Notes: a model not told the origin generated them from the sequence alone. DNA of 64,000 bases from Gongronella butleri (GCA_025201375.1 JAIWZP010000038.1:1-64000), one strand, 5' to 3'. Counted from the stretch's first letter, positions 1-11,832 are shown. Translations and numbers: made by a program.

Positions 1-816
1 TTCTCTCACTTCCACTTGTTCCACCCGATGCACTTTTATCTGAGAGAGAGGGTAAAAAAAAAAAGTCAATTGACGGCTCGTGTCGCGTTTCCCCCTTGCC
101 ACGCGGTCCATGAGTCCATGTCGAAAGCAGTAAAGAATCACCCAGCACTCATCTTATCAAGGTGACACGGTACTTTATGAACAAAAACGAGATTGGTGTA
201 GTCAGCGCGCGACATGTTGCAAGATATTAAAGGGGGAGACCGTGATCGTGGAAGCCCGGCCGCCATCGGAGAGTGCTTTTTACTATCCTATACGGTTTTG
301 TGCCACTTTTGCGACACTTTGGCAAGTGGGGGCGACCCGACGGCGCATTGCCCACCAGAATTTGACGCACACGGTGCACGAGATTGGCAGGTTAGGACGA
401 AATTAGCTTGTGCAACGTCAAACTGTAAAATCTTCGAGTCATCGATGGAAGAAAGAAAGGGCACACTCACATGCAAATCTCAAATGTCGATGGGCCTCTT
501 TGCCGCGAAAAAAAAACTCAATTCCGGGCTACGGGTCTGTCAACCATCCTTTCTTATTTTTTTTAAAAGGGGGGGGGGACGAGCAGCGAGAAGCGCGTCT
601 TTCCCTAAAACAGACAAAATGAAGCGGCGGCATGGAGGCCAGTGATGCGTTTCCATTGGCGGGGGGGGGAGACATGGCGGCGGCGGGCAAAAACGTGTAT
701 GGGCCCCTCCTGGCTCCCGTGAAAAAAATCAATTGTTCCACCAATGGCTTGTCAGATCCACCCTTAAATTTAATTACAAAAGCACAAAAAAAAAAAAAAG
801 AGAAAACAGAGACGCA
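1..816. other. intergenic, no gene seen
   Basis: This stretch lies 3' of the minus-strand MFS gene that ends at 817. It holds short A, T and G homopolymer runs. The short open frames have no recognisable protein and no splice-joined continuation. I see nothing else in it. Confidence 0.6.
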
Positions 817-2965
817 TCACACGCGACACGCGCCTCGAGCGACGCGTAGCGTGTCGTCGACTTGGCCTTGCTCCAATTCACGCTCCTTTCGCCATTTTGC
901 GCCATATTTCAGCTCGACGACAAGGAATGCGCGAGACGCGAGCAGTAGGCACGAGATCATTGTATAGGACCAGCCATAGCCGAAGTGCACGACCATGGGG
1001 TCAATGACACCCGTCGCAATGGCGCCAAAGAAACAGCGGAAAATGGTGTTGCAAGCCTGAATTGATGCCGACTGCATTGGGAACAGATCAATCAACAGGG
1101 TTTGCAACGCATTGAACATGGCCTGCGAGGTGACACCCACTAAAAATTGGGGAAAAAAACGTAAGTATCATAGGCTACGACGGGACAATGCGCATTTTTT
1201 TCTTTACATAAGAATTGGCTCACGAGGAGCACGGCAATGTGGTATTGCCACACAGCGCTCCATCCATAGGTGGCAAGGATGGCATTGAAGAGGACGGCGT
1301 GTAACCAGACCCATCGCAGACGCGCGTACTCAACCTCCGGATCTGGGCCCATGCCAAAGTGCCTGTAATCTTGATTCAGAATATACCCCTGTAGAATTGA
1401 GCCGACAATGAAGCCAAAGCCCATGGCCAGGTATGTCAGGCCAATGGCCCACGTGTCTAAATTGTACCCGTCCCTGAAAATGGCCGGAAGCAGCGTGATC
1501 ACCGTGTACAGTGCCGCGTATTGGAATGCACCAAACATGGCGAGAGCAAGCACGTCCTTGTACTTTGCGCACGTCATGGGCTCGACCATTCGCAAAAGCC
1601 ACGTCTTCCAAAACGCCCAAGCGCCATTGTTTGTGCCATTTTGCGTGTTTGCGTCATTTTCGTTCATTTCATCATCTTCATCGTCTGTCTTGACAATGGT
1701 CAATGCATCGTCTAGGCTGTCCTTGACCTTTGTCTTGTCGTGCGGATCGCCGCACAGCGTGCCCGTGTCGGAGATGCTGTCGTGTTGCCGCGATGACGCG
1801 GTCACGCTCGTGCTCGCGTTGCTGCTGGCGCGGCTGTCAATGGATGTGCGGTGCTTTTGCGACGACCATCCGCACCACCAATCTCCCCACGACGATGCCG
1901 ACGTCGGCGACAATGCCTTGGCCTTACAACCTAGCATCAATGTCTCGGGAAGCGCGAAAAACAGCACAATCCAGTGCACCGCGCACGTCACCGCTAAAGA
2001 CCAAAAAATCCAGCGCCAGCCCAGGTATTTCGAAATCAGGCCACCCACCGCGGGCGCAATGGCCGGTGCCAGCGTGAATCCAAGCGAATACCACCCTTGG
2101 TATCCGCCGCGCTCCTCAGGTGACGTGATGTCCGCTTGTAAAAAAAAAAAAAGACAAAAAAAAACCGTCGTCAGTCCACACCTCCCCAAAAAAAATAAAA
2201 TGATAGAGGGGGAGGGAAATCTTACCAATGGTGCCTGCACCAATGGAAATGATGGAGCTTGCCCCAAACGCTTGCAAGATGCGGAAACCGAGCAACATGA
2301 TGTAATTGGACGCCAAGGCAAGGCCGACATTGGACAAAATGTACAGACAGAGGGTGTACAAGTAGACGGGCCTTCTGCCACGGTGGTCCGCCCAATAGCT
2401 CCACATGGACGGCGCAATGCCTTGGAAAACCATGTACACGGTGATCGTCGCATACCTAAAATAGGGAATCAACAAGGAAAAAACAAAAAAAAAGTATGAG
2501 CACGTGTTCACGCGTCTAGCCGAGTACTGGGCACGGAGGGAGGGCGGGTGGGCCGACAAGCCAAGGAAATAAAACAAAAAAAGAAAAGAGATCGACACAT
2601 TACATCCTATTGCTATCAATCTGCAGGTCTGTCTCGATGAGCTGCATGGCCGGGAAATAACAATTGGCGGAAAAGGGGGAGAAAAACGACGCAATGGACG
2701 CGATGATGGTGATCATGATCTTTTGCCGGTGTGTAAACCGGGATGTCGCCGTGTGTTGGGATGCCGCCGACGACGGCGCCGTGGCAATCGCTCGAATGCT
2801 CGTGCACGCGCCCTTTTCGTTGTCAATTGTGCTTTGTGACACCTTGGATGTGCCGGGTATCAGGTCTTTTTCGCTCAATTCGTCGTCGGGTCGGTAGATC
2901 GTCTCGTCGGACTCGATCCGGTTCATGTCTGGCTTTTCTTCCATGGTAATGATGATCGAAGCCAT
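817..2965 (-). CDS. DHA1-family MFS drug/polyamine exporter
   Basis: Predicted H+-coupled exporter of the fungal DHA1 12-TM family (Qdr/Aqr/Dtr relatives), acting in the plasma or spore membrane. Four exons on the minus strand: 2965-2604, 2455-2226, 2134-1208 and 1139-817, all GT-AG, giving 613 aa. The acidic hydrophilic N-terminus (about 85 residues) is followed by the first TM. Signature motif A is WADHRGRRPVY after TM2, and the antiporter motif C region is LAPAIAPAVGG in TM5. A long Ser/Asp-rich cytosolic loop links the two halves, as usual in DHA1. The join at 2604/2455 restores NRMYATITVYM and the join at 1208/1139 restores QFLLGVTSQ, which supports the exon model. The ATG at 2965 is the first in frame. 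It is divergent from the dehydrogenase at 3477. The substrate cannot be told from sequence. Confidence 0.88.
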
Positions 2966-3476
2966 GGTGTTGGTGAATAGATGGGATGGGTGTCTTTGTG
3001 AGTGTTTAAAAGGAGGGGGAGTAAAAAAAAGAGAATTGGCAGCCCATCCGCCAGATTTTATGATTCAATGGCAAGTGAACCAAATTGCAGAAACAACAAA
3101 CGATCCATAAACCAGATGCTGCGACGCCTCCAGGTTAAGATTGAAACGCAAAGTGTGGCGCCAAACCCACCATTTGTTTCCTAAAATCTCCCAGAATGGT
3201 GCTTATTCAGTCTGTTTGCTCACCAATGCCTTTACATCTTTTCATTTTAGGACGAAAAAGCATTGATGGGAGTGTGGCCACTCCCAACTGTCATTCATGA
3301 AAAGAGGTTCGTGGATCGGGAAACCCCTTCTTCAAAAATACTCCCTAAAATGACGTGTGCACAATGGTTGGCACTTGCCTAATCGAGGGAACAAAGAGGT
3401 CATTCGTCTATAAAGCAGTGTGTCCCCACCGCCAAAAAAAAAAAGAGAAAAAAAAATACGCTTATATTTTTTCAAC
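2966..3476. other. divergent intergenic promoter region
   Basis: The 511 bp between the divergent start codons of the MFS gene and the dehydrogenase. The only clear element is a TATA box for the plus-strand gene near 3409. An A-rich tract lies just before the ATG at 3477. Confidence 0.5.
3409..3414 (+). promoter_or_regulatory. TATA box of the dehydrogenase gene
   Basis: TATAAA lies 68 bp upstream of the start codon at 3477, a spacing usual for fungal TATA promoters. It is a motif match only. Confidence 0.45.
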
Positions 3477-4654
3477 ATGAAGGTGGAACATCGTTTAGTC
3501 ATTGTTGCTGGCGGGTAAGAAAAAAAATAGTCGTGTCTTTCTCCCGCGCCCATCACATTTTTTTCTCTCTTTCTCTTTCTCTCTCTTTTTTTGTAGATCG
3601 GGGGGTCTCGGCCGGGACACAGTGCGCGCCATTGTGGCAGCCAAGGGTCATGTTGGTGTAAGAAAAGCGCAGTCAGCGGGAAAGCGCGTCCATTGATCCT
3701 TTATTTTATGATTTCCAGATTTTAGATCTCAATTCCACGGTGGCAGCGGACCTTGTCAATGAATTAAGCAACAAGTTTGTTTATTTCCCGGGCCCCGTCG
3801 ATGTGACAAGCGAGGTAAAAAGGACCGCATCTGACCCTGATTTGCCTGAACTATGAGTTTCTGACAATTTAAGCACCCGCTAGGACCAAGTCTCCGACGC
3901 ACTGGCCAAGATCCGTGCCCATTTCAAGGGCGTGGTGTGCATTGGTGCTGTACTTTGCAATGGGATTCTGATGGCGCCAAAGTCTACACCTGGGTACGGC
4001 CCTGACGGCGTTTTGACGAGCTTTGCTCAATTCAAGCACGTCATGGATGTCAATTTGATGGGAACTTACAATGTCATCCACAAGCTCAGCGAGTACCTGA
4101 TCAAGAACCCATTGCTCAACGACGATGGTAAGCAAAAAAAAGGGAAAGCGAAAGCATGGCGCGCCGACTCCAATGGTTCTTTTTTTTTTTTTTTAGGAGA
4201 GCGCGGCGTCATCGTTACGGTGTCTAGCATTACCGGCTTGGATGGCACTTTTGTGGCCTATGGCACATCAAAAGGTAAAAGTGGATCATGCCATGGAGGC
4301 CGTGCTCACGTCATTTTTTCATTAGCGGCCGTTGCGGGTCTGACACTGCCATTGGCAAGAGAGCTTGCGCCCTTTGGCATTCGTATCATTTCGCTGGCCC
4401 CTGGGCCATTTGGTAATTCTGTTTCCAGCTTTAAAAAGAAAGGCAAAACTGACAATAAGCTTTTTTTTTTTTTTTTTTTTTTTTTCAAAACAGAGACGGC
4501 CATGATCCATTCTGACAGCATAGCGGCGCCACCCTGCCTGTTCCCCAAGCGCTTTGGCCGCCCGGAGGAATTTGCCGACGTGGTTCTGCAGGTTTTCAAG
4601 CAGCCCATGTTCAATGGCTCGGTGCTGCGCCTGGATGGTGGACTCCGCACCTGA
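3477..4654 (+). CDS. short-chain dehydrogenase, HSD17B10-like
   Basis: NAD(P)-dependent oxidoreductase of the classical SDR family, closest in shape to 3-hydroxyacyl-CoA dehydrogenase type 2 (HSD17B10). Seven exons: 3477-3514, 3597-3657, 3719-3814, 3884-4127, 4197-4274, 4326-4412 and 4494-4654, giving 254 aa (HSD17B10 is 261). The Rossmann glycine motif AGGSGGLG is near residue 12 and is followed by an Asp-containing beta2 end (LDLN), which favours NAD. The catalytic Ser is in VTVSSITG and the Tyr/Lys pair is in YGTSK. The late GPFETAM and GRPEEFADVV stretches and the C-terminal GSVLRLDGG are typical of the type 2 enzymes. No clear mitochondrial presequence is visible, so location is uncertain. 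Intron 6 contains a 25-base T run. Confidence 0.88.
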
Positions 4655-5308
4655 TGTCTGTCCGTGTGTCTCTTTTCTTATTTATTTTTTATCTCTTGAT
4701 TTGCCACAATTGATTCGAGAGGCACTGCCCTGACGGCCCCATGCTGCAAATCAGGGTTCATGATCCACATCGCGTCAAACTAGCCCCAATAAATCAAGAT
4801 TTCATCACGTGTGCTCAGGTGGGGAGATGGAGACCGTCGGAGATGTGGCCAATGGCGAATGAGCAGACCGACTGGCGACAACAAGAGACAGGTACATCAA
4901 AACAAGGTTCTCGTGCGACATCAGAAATCAAGAAAAAAGCAGCCTTTTGTGAAAATAGCGAGTTTTGTCCTTTTTTACAAGCCGTCCATGATTGTTGCCC
5001 TTGACAACGACGCGCTAAAGGCCCAGTATAATAGGCGTATTTTTTTTATCAGTGTCACAAAAAAAGATCAAGCAAACAAATAGGCGGCGCAGGCTGCCGG
5101 AAAGTCGGGATCGGCCTATCATGGCCATTGGCGGTGCCCCGTGCATTGGCTGGCCTTCCAACGAGGCATTTTTTTTCTCTTTCAAGGGGAGCATGGAATC
5201 TCGCTTGTGCGCCGCCCATTTTCTATAAAGTTTCAGTGCTTTTTCGATAACTTTCTCTCCATTTTTTTTCTTTTTCTTTCTCTTTCTTTTTTCATCTCCT
5301 TCAATACC
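4655..5308. other. intergenic, promoter of first permease
   Basis: A T-rich terminator-like stretch follows the dehydrogenase, and a pyrimidine-rich leader precedes the ATG at 5309. A CACGTG palindrome (4806-4811) lies about 500 bp upstream. That is the core recognised by Pho4-type bHLH factors in yeast GIT1 control, but one such hexamer is expected by chance in this length of DNA. Confidence 0.4.
5224..5229 (+). promoter_or_regulatory. TATA box of permease gene 1
   Basis: TATAAA lies 85 bp upstream of the start codon at 5309, in a short AT-rich stretch just before the C/T-rich leader. It is a motif match only. Confidence 0.45.
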
Positions 5309-7607
5309 ATGAGTACCGAAAAAGCTGCTGGCATTGAGACACACGAAGTGGGTATGACGGTTGAAGAGCAGCAATTGCAGCACGAACGCCGCGCGTCCGT
5401 GTGCTCCACCATTTCAGACCATCGTTCCACGTTTAAAAACAAGCCCTCCTTTTTCAACGTGTTGTTCTGCGGTTTTGCGTTGCTCAGCGACGGCTACCAA
5501 TCCGGCGTGATCAGCTTTGTCAATTTGTACCTGAAGCAAATCTATGGTACGCAGGTCTTTGACGCCAACATGACGTCGCGCTTGACCTACTCGTTGTTTG
5601 TCGGTGAGATTGTGGGTCAAATCGGTAAGACACTGCTCTTTTCTCTCTTTTTCGTTCTCCATGGGCTCACAGTAGTACGTGTGTCCGGTTTGGTTTCTAG
5701 GCTTTGGCTTGATCATCGATCGCATTGGTAGAAAATTCGGCCTCGTCAGTGCTTCTTTGCTTGTCATTCTTGGTGCGGCCTTGTCTGCGGCGTCTTCCGG
5801 CTTGACGCCCACGGGTCTACTTTGGATGTTGGTCGTTGCTCGCGGTGTGCTTGGGTAAATTGGGAAACAATCGATGATTTTGTGGTATAATGGCCATTTT
5901 TTCTCATTCGTTTTCTTTTTTTTTCTTTTCTATTCCACAGTGTCGGTGTTGGCGCTGAGTAAGTTGCCATTGGCTGGTGGCGGTCATTGACCTTTTAGCA
6001 TGGACAGAAAAAAAATAGCGCTTCTTCAGGGTCCATCCTTATTTGGAGGATCCTGGGGTGCCTGTTTCGCCCTGCCAATCAAAGCAACGATTGGACAAGC
6101 CTGCTCACTTTTTTTTTTTTTATTACTTCAGGTTCCCCTGTTCCAGTGTTGCTGCTGGTGAGGCCACCGAAGATATTGGCAAGAAGCGCCGTGGCGCCAT
6201 TTTTGTGTCTGTAGGTAGAATTGGTCCAGTGCATGGATGCACAAGGGTCACTCAAACGCGCTCATCGAACCTTATTTTTCTAGGTGACACAATTCGTGAT
6301 TGATTTGGGCTACGTCGTTGCCGCCATCGTCTCAGGTAAAAAAGCGCTTTTTTTTTGCCCAAAGCATTGGCTCATGCTTCCCCTATTTTTTTTCCAACCT
6401 AGTGATCTTGCTGGCCATTTTCAAGGACAACCTTGAGCCCGTGTGGCGCTTGCTGCTCGGTCTCGGCATCGTGCCTCCCCTTTCTGTCTTGTATTGTAAG
6501 CAATCCCGACAAAAAAAATGCGCGTGGCGCGTTCTGATCGCTCATTGTCGCCCGAATTTCTTGCCCTTTCTAGTCCGCCTGAAGATGCAGGATTCCGAGC
6601 AATTCCAAAAGCGTGCTATCAAAAAGAATGTTCCCTACTGGCTGGTGTTCAAGCGCTACTGGTGGCGCCTCACTGTCACGTCTTTGCTTTGGTTCTGCTA
6701 TGATTTTGTCGCGTACCCTGCTGGCAGCTTCAGTAGCATTGTAAGTTTGTCATTGAAACGCTCTCGAGAACAAATTGAGATGTAGAACAGATCGAAAAAT
6801 GAACTGTCTTCCTTTTTTTGACTTTAGGTTTTGGAAACGGTGTCTCCTGACGCGTCGCTGATCTCAAACTCGGCGTGGAACATTTTGTTGTATGGCTTTT
6901 ATTTGCCTGGTTGCATTGTTTGTGCTCTTCTTGTGGACCGCATTGGTCGTCGTCGCACCATGGCGCTGGGTTTCTTCTTGCAAGGCGCTGTCGGCTTGAT
7001 TCTGGGCGGTGCCTACTACCCTCTGACGGCCAATTGCTTCCCCATGTTTGTCATCCTCTACGGCCTGTTCCAGGGCTGCGGTGAGATCGGTGGTGGAATC
7101 ACCGGCTTGATTTCTACGGAAAGGTGAGAAATCGAGTGCCCTTTTATTTTTTAATAGAATTGTCATGCGATCAAGGAATTGACGTCGTCTGAATTTTTTT
7201 TTAATCTAGCTTCCCCACTGGTGTTCGCGGTACCTGCTACGCTATTGCTGCCGGTAAGCACAGAAAAAAAAACACGAAAACAAAGCAAAAAGGCAGAATT
7301 TCTGACTTTTTGCTGTTTCTTTGCGTTAGCCATTGGCAAGCTTGGTGCTGTTGTTGGCTCGCTGACGTACACGCCCATGCAAGATAGCATGGGAGGCATC
7401 CGCGGCCCCTTTTTGTTTGGCAGTGCGCTGGCCATTGCCATGGCTCTGTTTGCTTTCTTCTTTGTGCCCGAGATTCGCCCCGAGAGCCTCGAGGAGGAGG
7501 ACCAGGCTTTCAAGGAGTACCTGGAGAGCCACGGCTACGACGTGTCCGGCATGGGTGTCGCACCAAAAGTCGACGAGAAGCTGACCGAAAAGGAGGTCGC
7601 CATCTAA
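5309..7607 (+). CDS. Git1-like glycerophosphodiester permease, copy 1
   Basis: MFS symporter resembling yeast Git1, which imports glycerophosphoinositol, glycerophosphocholine and phosphate at the plasma membrane. Ten exons: 5309-5624, 5701-5854, 5941-5958, 6132-6210, 6284-6335, 6403-6495, 6574-6740, 6828-7123, 7210-7253 and 7330-7607, giving 498 aa. Diagnostic stretches are FALLSDGYQSGVISF in TM1, GFGLIIDRIGRK (motif A), ARGVLGVGVGAEFP, LPGCIVCALLVDRIGRRR, FPTGVRGTCYAIAAAIGKLG and the tail SHGYDVSGMG, all co-linear with Git1. Exon 3 is only 18 nt and codes for the core of the GVGVGAE motif. The second copy starts 1.9 kb downstream. The start ATG follows a C/T-rich leader. The exact substrate is inferred from the family. 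Confidence 0.9.
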
Positions 7608-9530
7608 ATAATCGTAATTTTTGTTTTACCTCCATTGATATCATCTTTAAACTTAATAAACAGCATTCGCATTTCTTTTATTTTACGCGTTCCACAAACT
7701 GGATGGTCTGGAGCTGCTTGTTCCATTAAGTGCTTGTTGAGAAAATCGCAATTGGAGCGTTTTTATAGTATTTCGGTAGTCTGTTGACGGATATAAAATC
7801 TACAAGGAAAACGGATGCATTGAACGTATGCTTCCAATTCTTGTCGTTCCAATGAGCTCACTCTTGCAGCATTTTGATCGTTAGATGACTCGCAATAATC
7901 ATTTTTGAAAATGCCGGATTTTCCAGGGGGTAGAGTCGAGGAAGTGGTCAAAATTAAGTCCTCAGATCGCTGTGCCATTCATCCACATGGTAAACTCACC
8001 GGATTCACTGACAATGGTGCAATAAAAACCTGGGGCCCATCGATTGGTTATCCCGTAAAATGCAATTTGTCTCTTTCTTCGCGTCAAGGCTAACTCGACG
8101 AAAATTGGCTACAGAGTCACGAAACAAATACCAACAGAAAGAGTATGGCCTGTTGCATACGTACAGATCAATGATCACTGCAAAAAACGGGCTGCAGGCA
8201 GTTTTTTTCGTTAGCAGCTTGTTTGCAGGCAAACTTGGGCGCGTGATAAAGCGCGTCAAACGTTCAGTTACGCGTGTCTGTTCCCTATCATAACTATGCA
8301 TCTGGTACCTTTCTTGCCAGTGGACGCGTCGGCGCGGGTCCATTTTCGCGTTTCTCCCGTGCAATTCGCGCTCAAAGTTAAATCTAAAATCACGAATTGC
8401 TCGTCAGCCAGCAGGTCGACCTCGCTCTTTTTTGGCATTTTCCGTGGTTTTTCCATGCAGATGTGCTTGTGTGCAAGTTTGGCGCCATTTTGATGACCCA
8501 TTTTTCGAATTTTGGTCTGAGAGCTCGTTCCAGCCACTTTTTTGAAAATCAGTAGGGCGTGTCTCGCGTGCTACTGGCAGCATTAAATTAAGTCCCGCTC
8601 TTCAAGACACGCATTTTCGTGCCGTTCCAGAGCCTGGATGACGAGTTACTAATTATTTATCGCTAAAACTACAAGTGGTAAACGGTACTCTGCAGCTAAA
8701 ATTGCTGGGATTTCAGCCGAGCCATTTTAAAATGCAAGCGCTTTTATTGTATCGCCAACCTGATTTCATTTGGAAGCAATCTTGCAAGCTTTTGCTTCTG
8801 TCACTGCCGAGATTGGTTTGATCGCGTTCGAAAATTCGATTTTTTTCACCCGAATCTTGTCAATGGGCAGATGTTGAAACCAACATTTGTAAGATGAATT
8901 GCTCTGTGTACTAGCGGCAACCGGTCCAAGTGTGACAGAGATCGGATCATTGTGACCGCCAACAACAACGAATTGGCGTGTTTTGGTATTAAAACGATGT
9001 GATTTAAAGCGCTTTGAGCGAGTTGCCAACGCGGCCCGATCGCGCTCGCTAGAGGAGCCGGCAACGCGTTGCCAGTGTCGTGTGCCTGCAAGTACATAAA
9101 AGGCAATTAAAGCTTGTTTTTTATGGCAATGGCTTGTCCCTCTGTTTTTTTTTTTTTTTTTTTTTTTTTTTTGTGATCCAAGGCAGTGTGTCAGCAGATT
9201 GCCTCTGTGCTTCTTTGCGCCAACTGGCACAAAAGTAACAATGGACGAGCATGGTTGTGTTTATGTTTTGATCTCCCAATGGCGGCACCCCTTTCCAAAT
9301 GCGTGCATCAAAGAGGGCAAAAAGAAGGTCACATGCTTGAAATGCAACAAAGAGGCTCCGCCGCTGATCATTTTTATTTTTTCGTGGGTGCGTACCTGAC
9401 CCCGCAGCTTGGTTGACATCATTGCTGGGCACATAGGTCTCCATGAACCTTAATGGCATCCTAGATTTAGAAAATTGCCCTCATCCAAATCTTGTGTTCT
9501 TTTTCTTTTCTCTTTTTGTTTTCCGAGAAA
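7608..9530. other. intergenic between the permease copies
   Basis: This 1.9 kb spacer holds a degenerate dispersed repeat (about 7780-8560, listed separately), a 28-base T run at 9145-9172 and a C/T-rich leader just before 9531. No gene is visible. An AATAAA-type signal at about 7654 fits polyadenylation of copy 1. Confidence 0.5.
7780..8560 (+). repeat. degenerate dispersed repeat, copy 1
   Basis: Shares aligned stretches with the repeats at 22.2-22.8 kb and 63.1-63.7 kb. One block runs from CTCAGATCGCTGTGCCATTC (7961) through a conserved CATAAAA/AATAAAA CCTGGG segment; another holds CCAGCAGGTCGACCTC. A related inverted copy lies near 32.1 kb. Identity is moderate and indels are common, so this is an old copy. 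Conceptual translation is interrupted by stops. Confidence 0.7.
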
Positions 9531-11832
9531 ATGAGTGAGACCAAGCCCACGTCCAACGACCCTGTTCGCGACAATGACCATGAATCGCGCGTGTCGTCGA
9601 TTTCCGACCATCGATCAGATTTCAAGGACAAGCCGCCCTTTTATAATGTGCTCTTCAGCAGCTTTGCATTGCTCAGCGACGGATACCAGTCTGGCGTGAT
9701 CAGTTTCTGCAATTTGTTTTTACAGACAATTTACGGCTCGCAAATCTACGACTCTGCCATGGCATCGCGTCTAACCTATTCTTTGTTTGTGGGCGAGATC
9801 ATCGGCCAGCTTGGTAAATTTCTCACAAAACAAGTGGCTGGCTTAGCACATCTCATGTGCGTACGTGTTTTTTTGTTTTGTGCTTCGCGTAGGCTTTGGC
9901 TTGATCATTGATCGTATTGGCAGAAAGATCGGGCTCTTGGTCGCGACTTTCCTCGTCATCTTTGGTGCCGCGCTGTCGTGCGCGTCGTCAGGTGTGACGG
10001 CTGTGGGGCTGCTCTGGATGCTGACCGTGTCGCGTGGCTTGCTAGGGTAAAACACGCGATTTTTTTTTTTTTTTTTCGAAAAGAGATCTTTGGCGTAGAT
10101 GGTGCTGATTTTTTTTTTTTTGGCCGGTCACAGCGTGGGCGTAGGCGCAGAGTAAGTTACAATAAAATAAAACAAGGAGGCCACAGATGCCCGCGATGAC
10201 CATGCGATGCCAATCTCTCTTTTTTTTTTTCCGCAGGTTTCCTTGCAGCACGGTGACGGCCAGCGAGGCGACCGACGAAATGCGCAAGAATAAGCGTCGT
10301 GGTGCCATTATGGTTGCAGTAAGATTATGACGTGATGCATCTGGGGTGGGAACAACAGATTGGGACGTCGGCCAAGGGCGAGCAGTGCCGGATAAATCCA
10401 CCAAATATATCATAGGCTTGTCAAAGGCGATCGCTTATCCATTTTGTGTCACCATCTTAGGTTACACTGTTTGTAATCGATTTTGGCTACGTGGTATCTG
10501 CAATTGTTTCTGGTAATGGCAGAAAAAGAAACGAAAAAAGGACACGCCAATTGATTTAATTCCAAAAGTGATTCTGCTGGCCATTTTCAACGATCACTTG
10601 GAGCCTGTGTGGCGGCTGCTTCTTGGTCTGGGTGTCGTGCCTCCCTTGTCCGTGCTCTATTGTAAGCCAAGCAGTATAAAGTGATGTATTGCAGACCACT
10701 GACGCTCTTTTGTCACGCCAGTCCGATTGAGAATGGCCGATTCCGAGCAATTCAAGAAGCGTGCGCTAAGAAAAAACGTGCCCTATCTGCTCATCTTCAA
10801 ACGATACTGGTGGCGCATCTTTGTGGCGTCTCTGATGTGGTTCTTGTATAATGTAATACATCTTTTTGCGCATTTTTGTTTAAAGATTGCTCACCCAGCG
10901 GATCACAGTTCATTTCTTATCCCAGCTCTGCGTTTAGCACGATCGTAAGTGCATATCCATCGAGCTTCTTTCCCAGGTCCTCATGAAAAAAAATGGTAGG
11001 TTTTGCAAATTGCGGCGCCCAACGCGTCATTGTTGACCAATTGCGCTTGGAACATTCTTTTGTACGCGTTTTATTTGCCTGGGTGTGTGACCGGTGCTCT
11101 GCTGGTGGACAAGATTGGGCGCAGGAACACCATGATCTTTGGCTATGGCCTGCAAGGCGTCGTTGGCCTGATTCTCGGCGGCGTCTTTTCGCAAATCACG
11201 CAGAATTGCTTCCCCATGTTTGTGATCATGTATGGTCTCTTCCAAGGTACAAACACGTTATGAAAACGGAGGGCCGGAGGAGAAAGCAGAGGAAACGACG
11301 GCTGACGCGCTATTTTTCTCTTTTTTTTTTTTTCTTTACGCGCAGGGAGCGGTGAAATTGGCGGTGCCAATTCTTTCTTGATTTCTAGCGAGCCGTAAGA
11401 TGCCATAAGCGGGACAATTTAAGGGGCGGCGTGATTTAAACTTGCGTTTTTACAGGTTCCCCACTGCTGTGCGAGGCACTTGTTATGCCATTGCTGCCGG
11501 TAAAAGAGCCATTAATGGGCAATGACTGGATCTCACCCTTTATTTTTCCTCTCATAGCCTCTGGAAAGCTCGGTGCAGTGGTGGGCTCGCTGACGTACGT
11601 GCCGATGCAGGAAGCCATGGGTGGTGCGCGCGGGCCATTCCTCTTTTGCAGCGCGCTGGCCCTTGCGATGGCCGTTTTCTCGTACTTTTCGGTAGCCGAC
11701 ATCAATCCAGACACGATGGAGAACGAGGACAGGGCTTTCAGGGAGTACTTGATGGCCAATGGCTACGACGTTTCGACCATGGGCGTGCACGATTCGAACG
11801 AAAAAGACGAAAAAAAGGAGCCAGTGAAATAA
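9531..11832 (+). CDS. Git1-like glycerophosphodiester permease, copy 2
   Basis: Tandem paralogue of the gene at 5309 with the same predicted role: H+-coupled uptake of glycerophosphodiesters or phosphate. Twelve exons: 9531-9813, 9893-10046, 10134-10151, 10237-10318, 10461-10512, 10569-10661, 10722-10852, 10909-10944, 11000-11246, 11346-11394, 11456-11499 and 11558-11832, giving 487 aa. All nine introns of copy 1 are present at matching sites, including the 18 nt exon 3. Two more introns split the TM7 region (after WFLYN) and the LFQ/GSGEIGG junction. Key motifs are FALLSDGYQSGVISF, GFGLIIDRIGRK, LLVDKIGRRN and FPTAVRGTCYAIAA. The N-terminus is shorter than in copy 1, but both share a DHRS..FK(D/N)KP(P/S)F(Y/F)NVLF stretch before TM1. 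Confidence 0.9.

Noticed and set aside
214..645. 143-codon plus-strand frame near the window start
   Set aside because: No homology, no splice support and mixed low-complexity content; likely chance.
4806..4811. CACGTG upstream of permease copy 1 as a Pho4-type site
   Set aside because: Only one copy, and a hexamer is expected many times in 64 kb; copy 2 has no obvious equivalent. Kept only as a remark.
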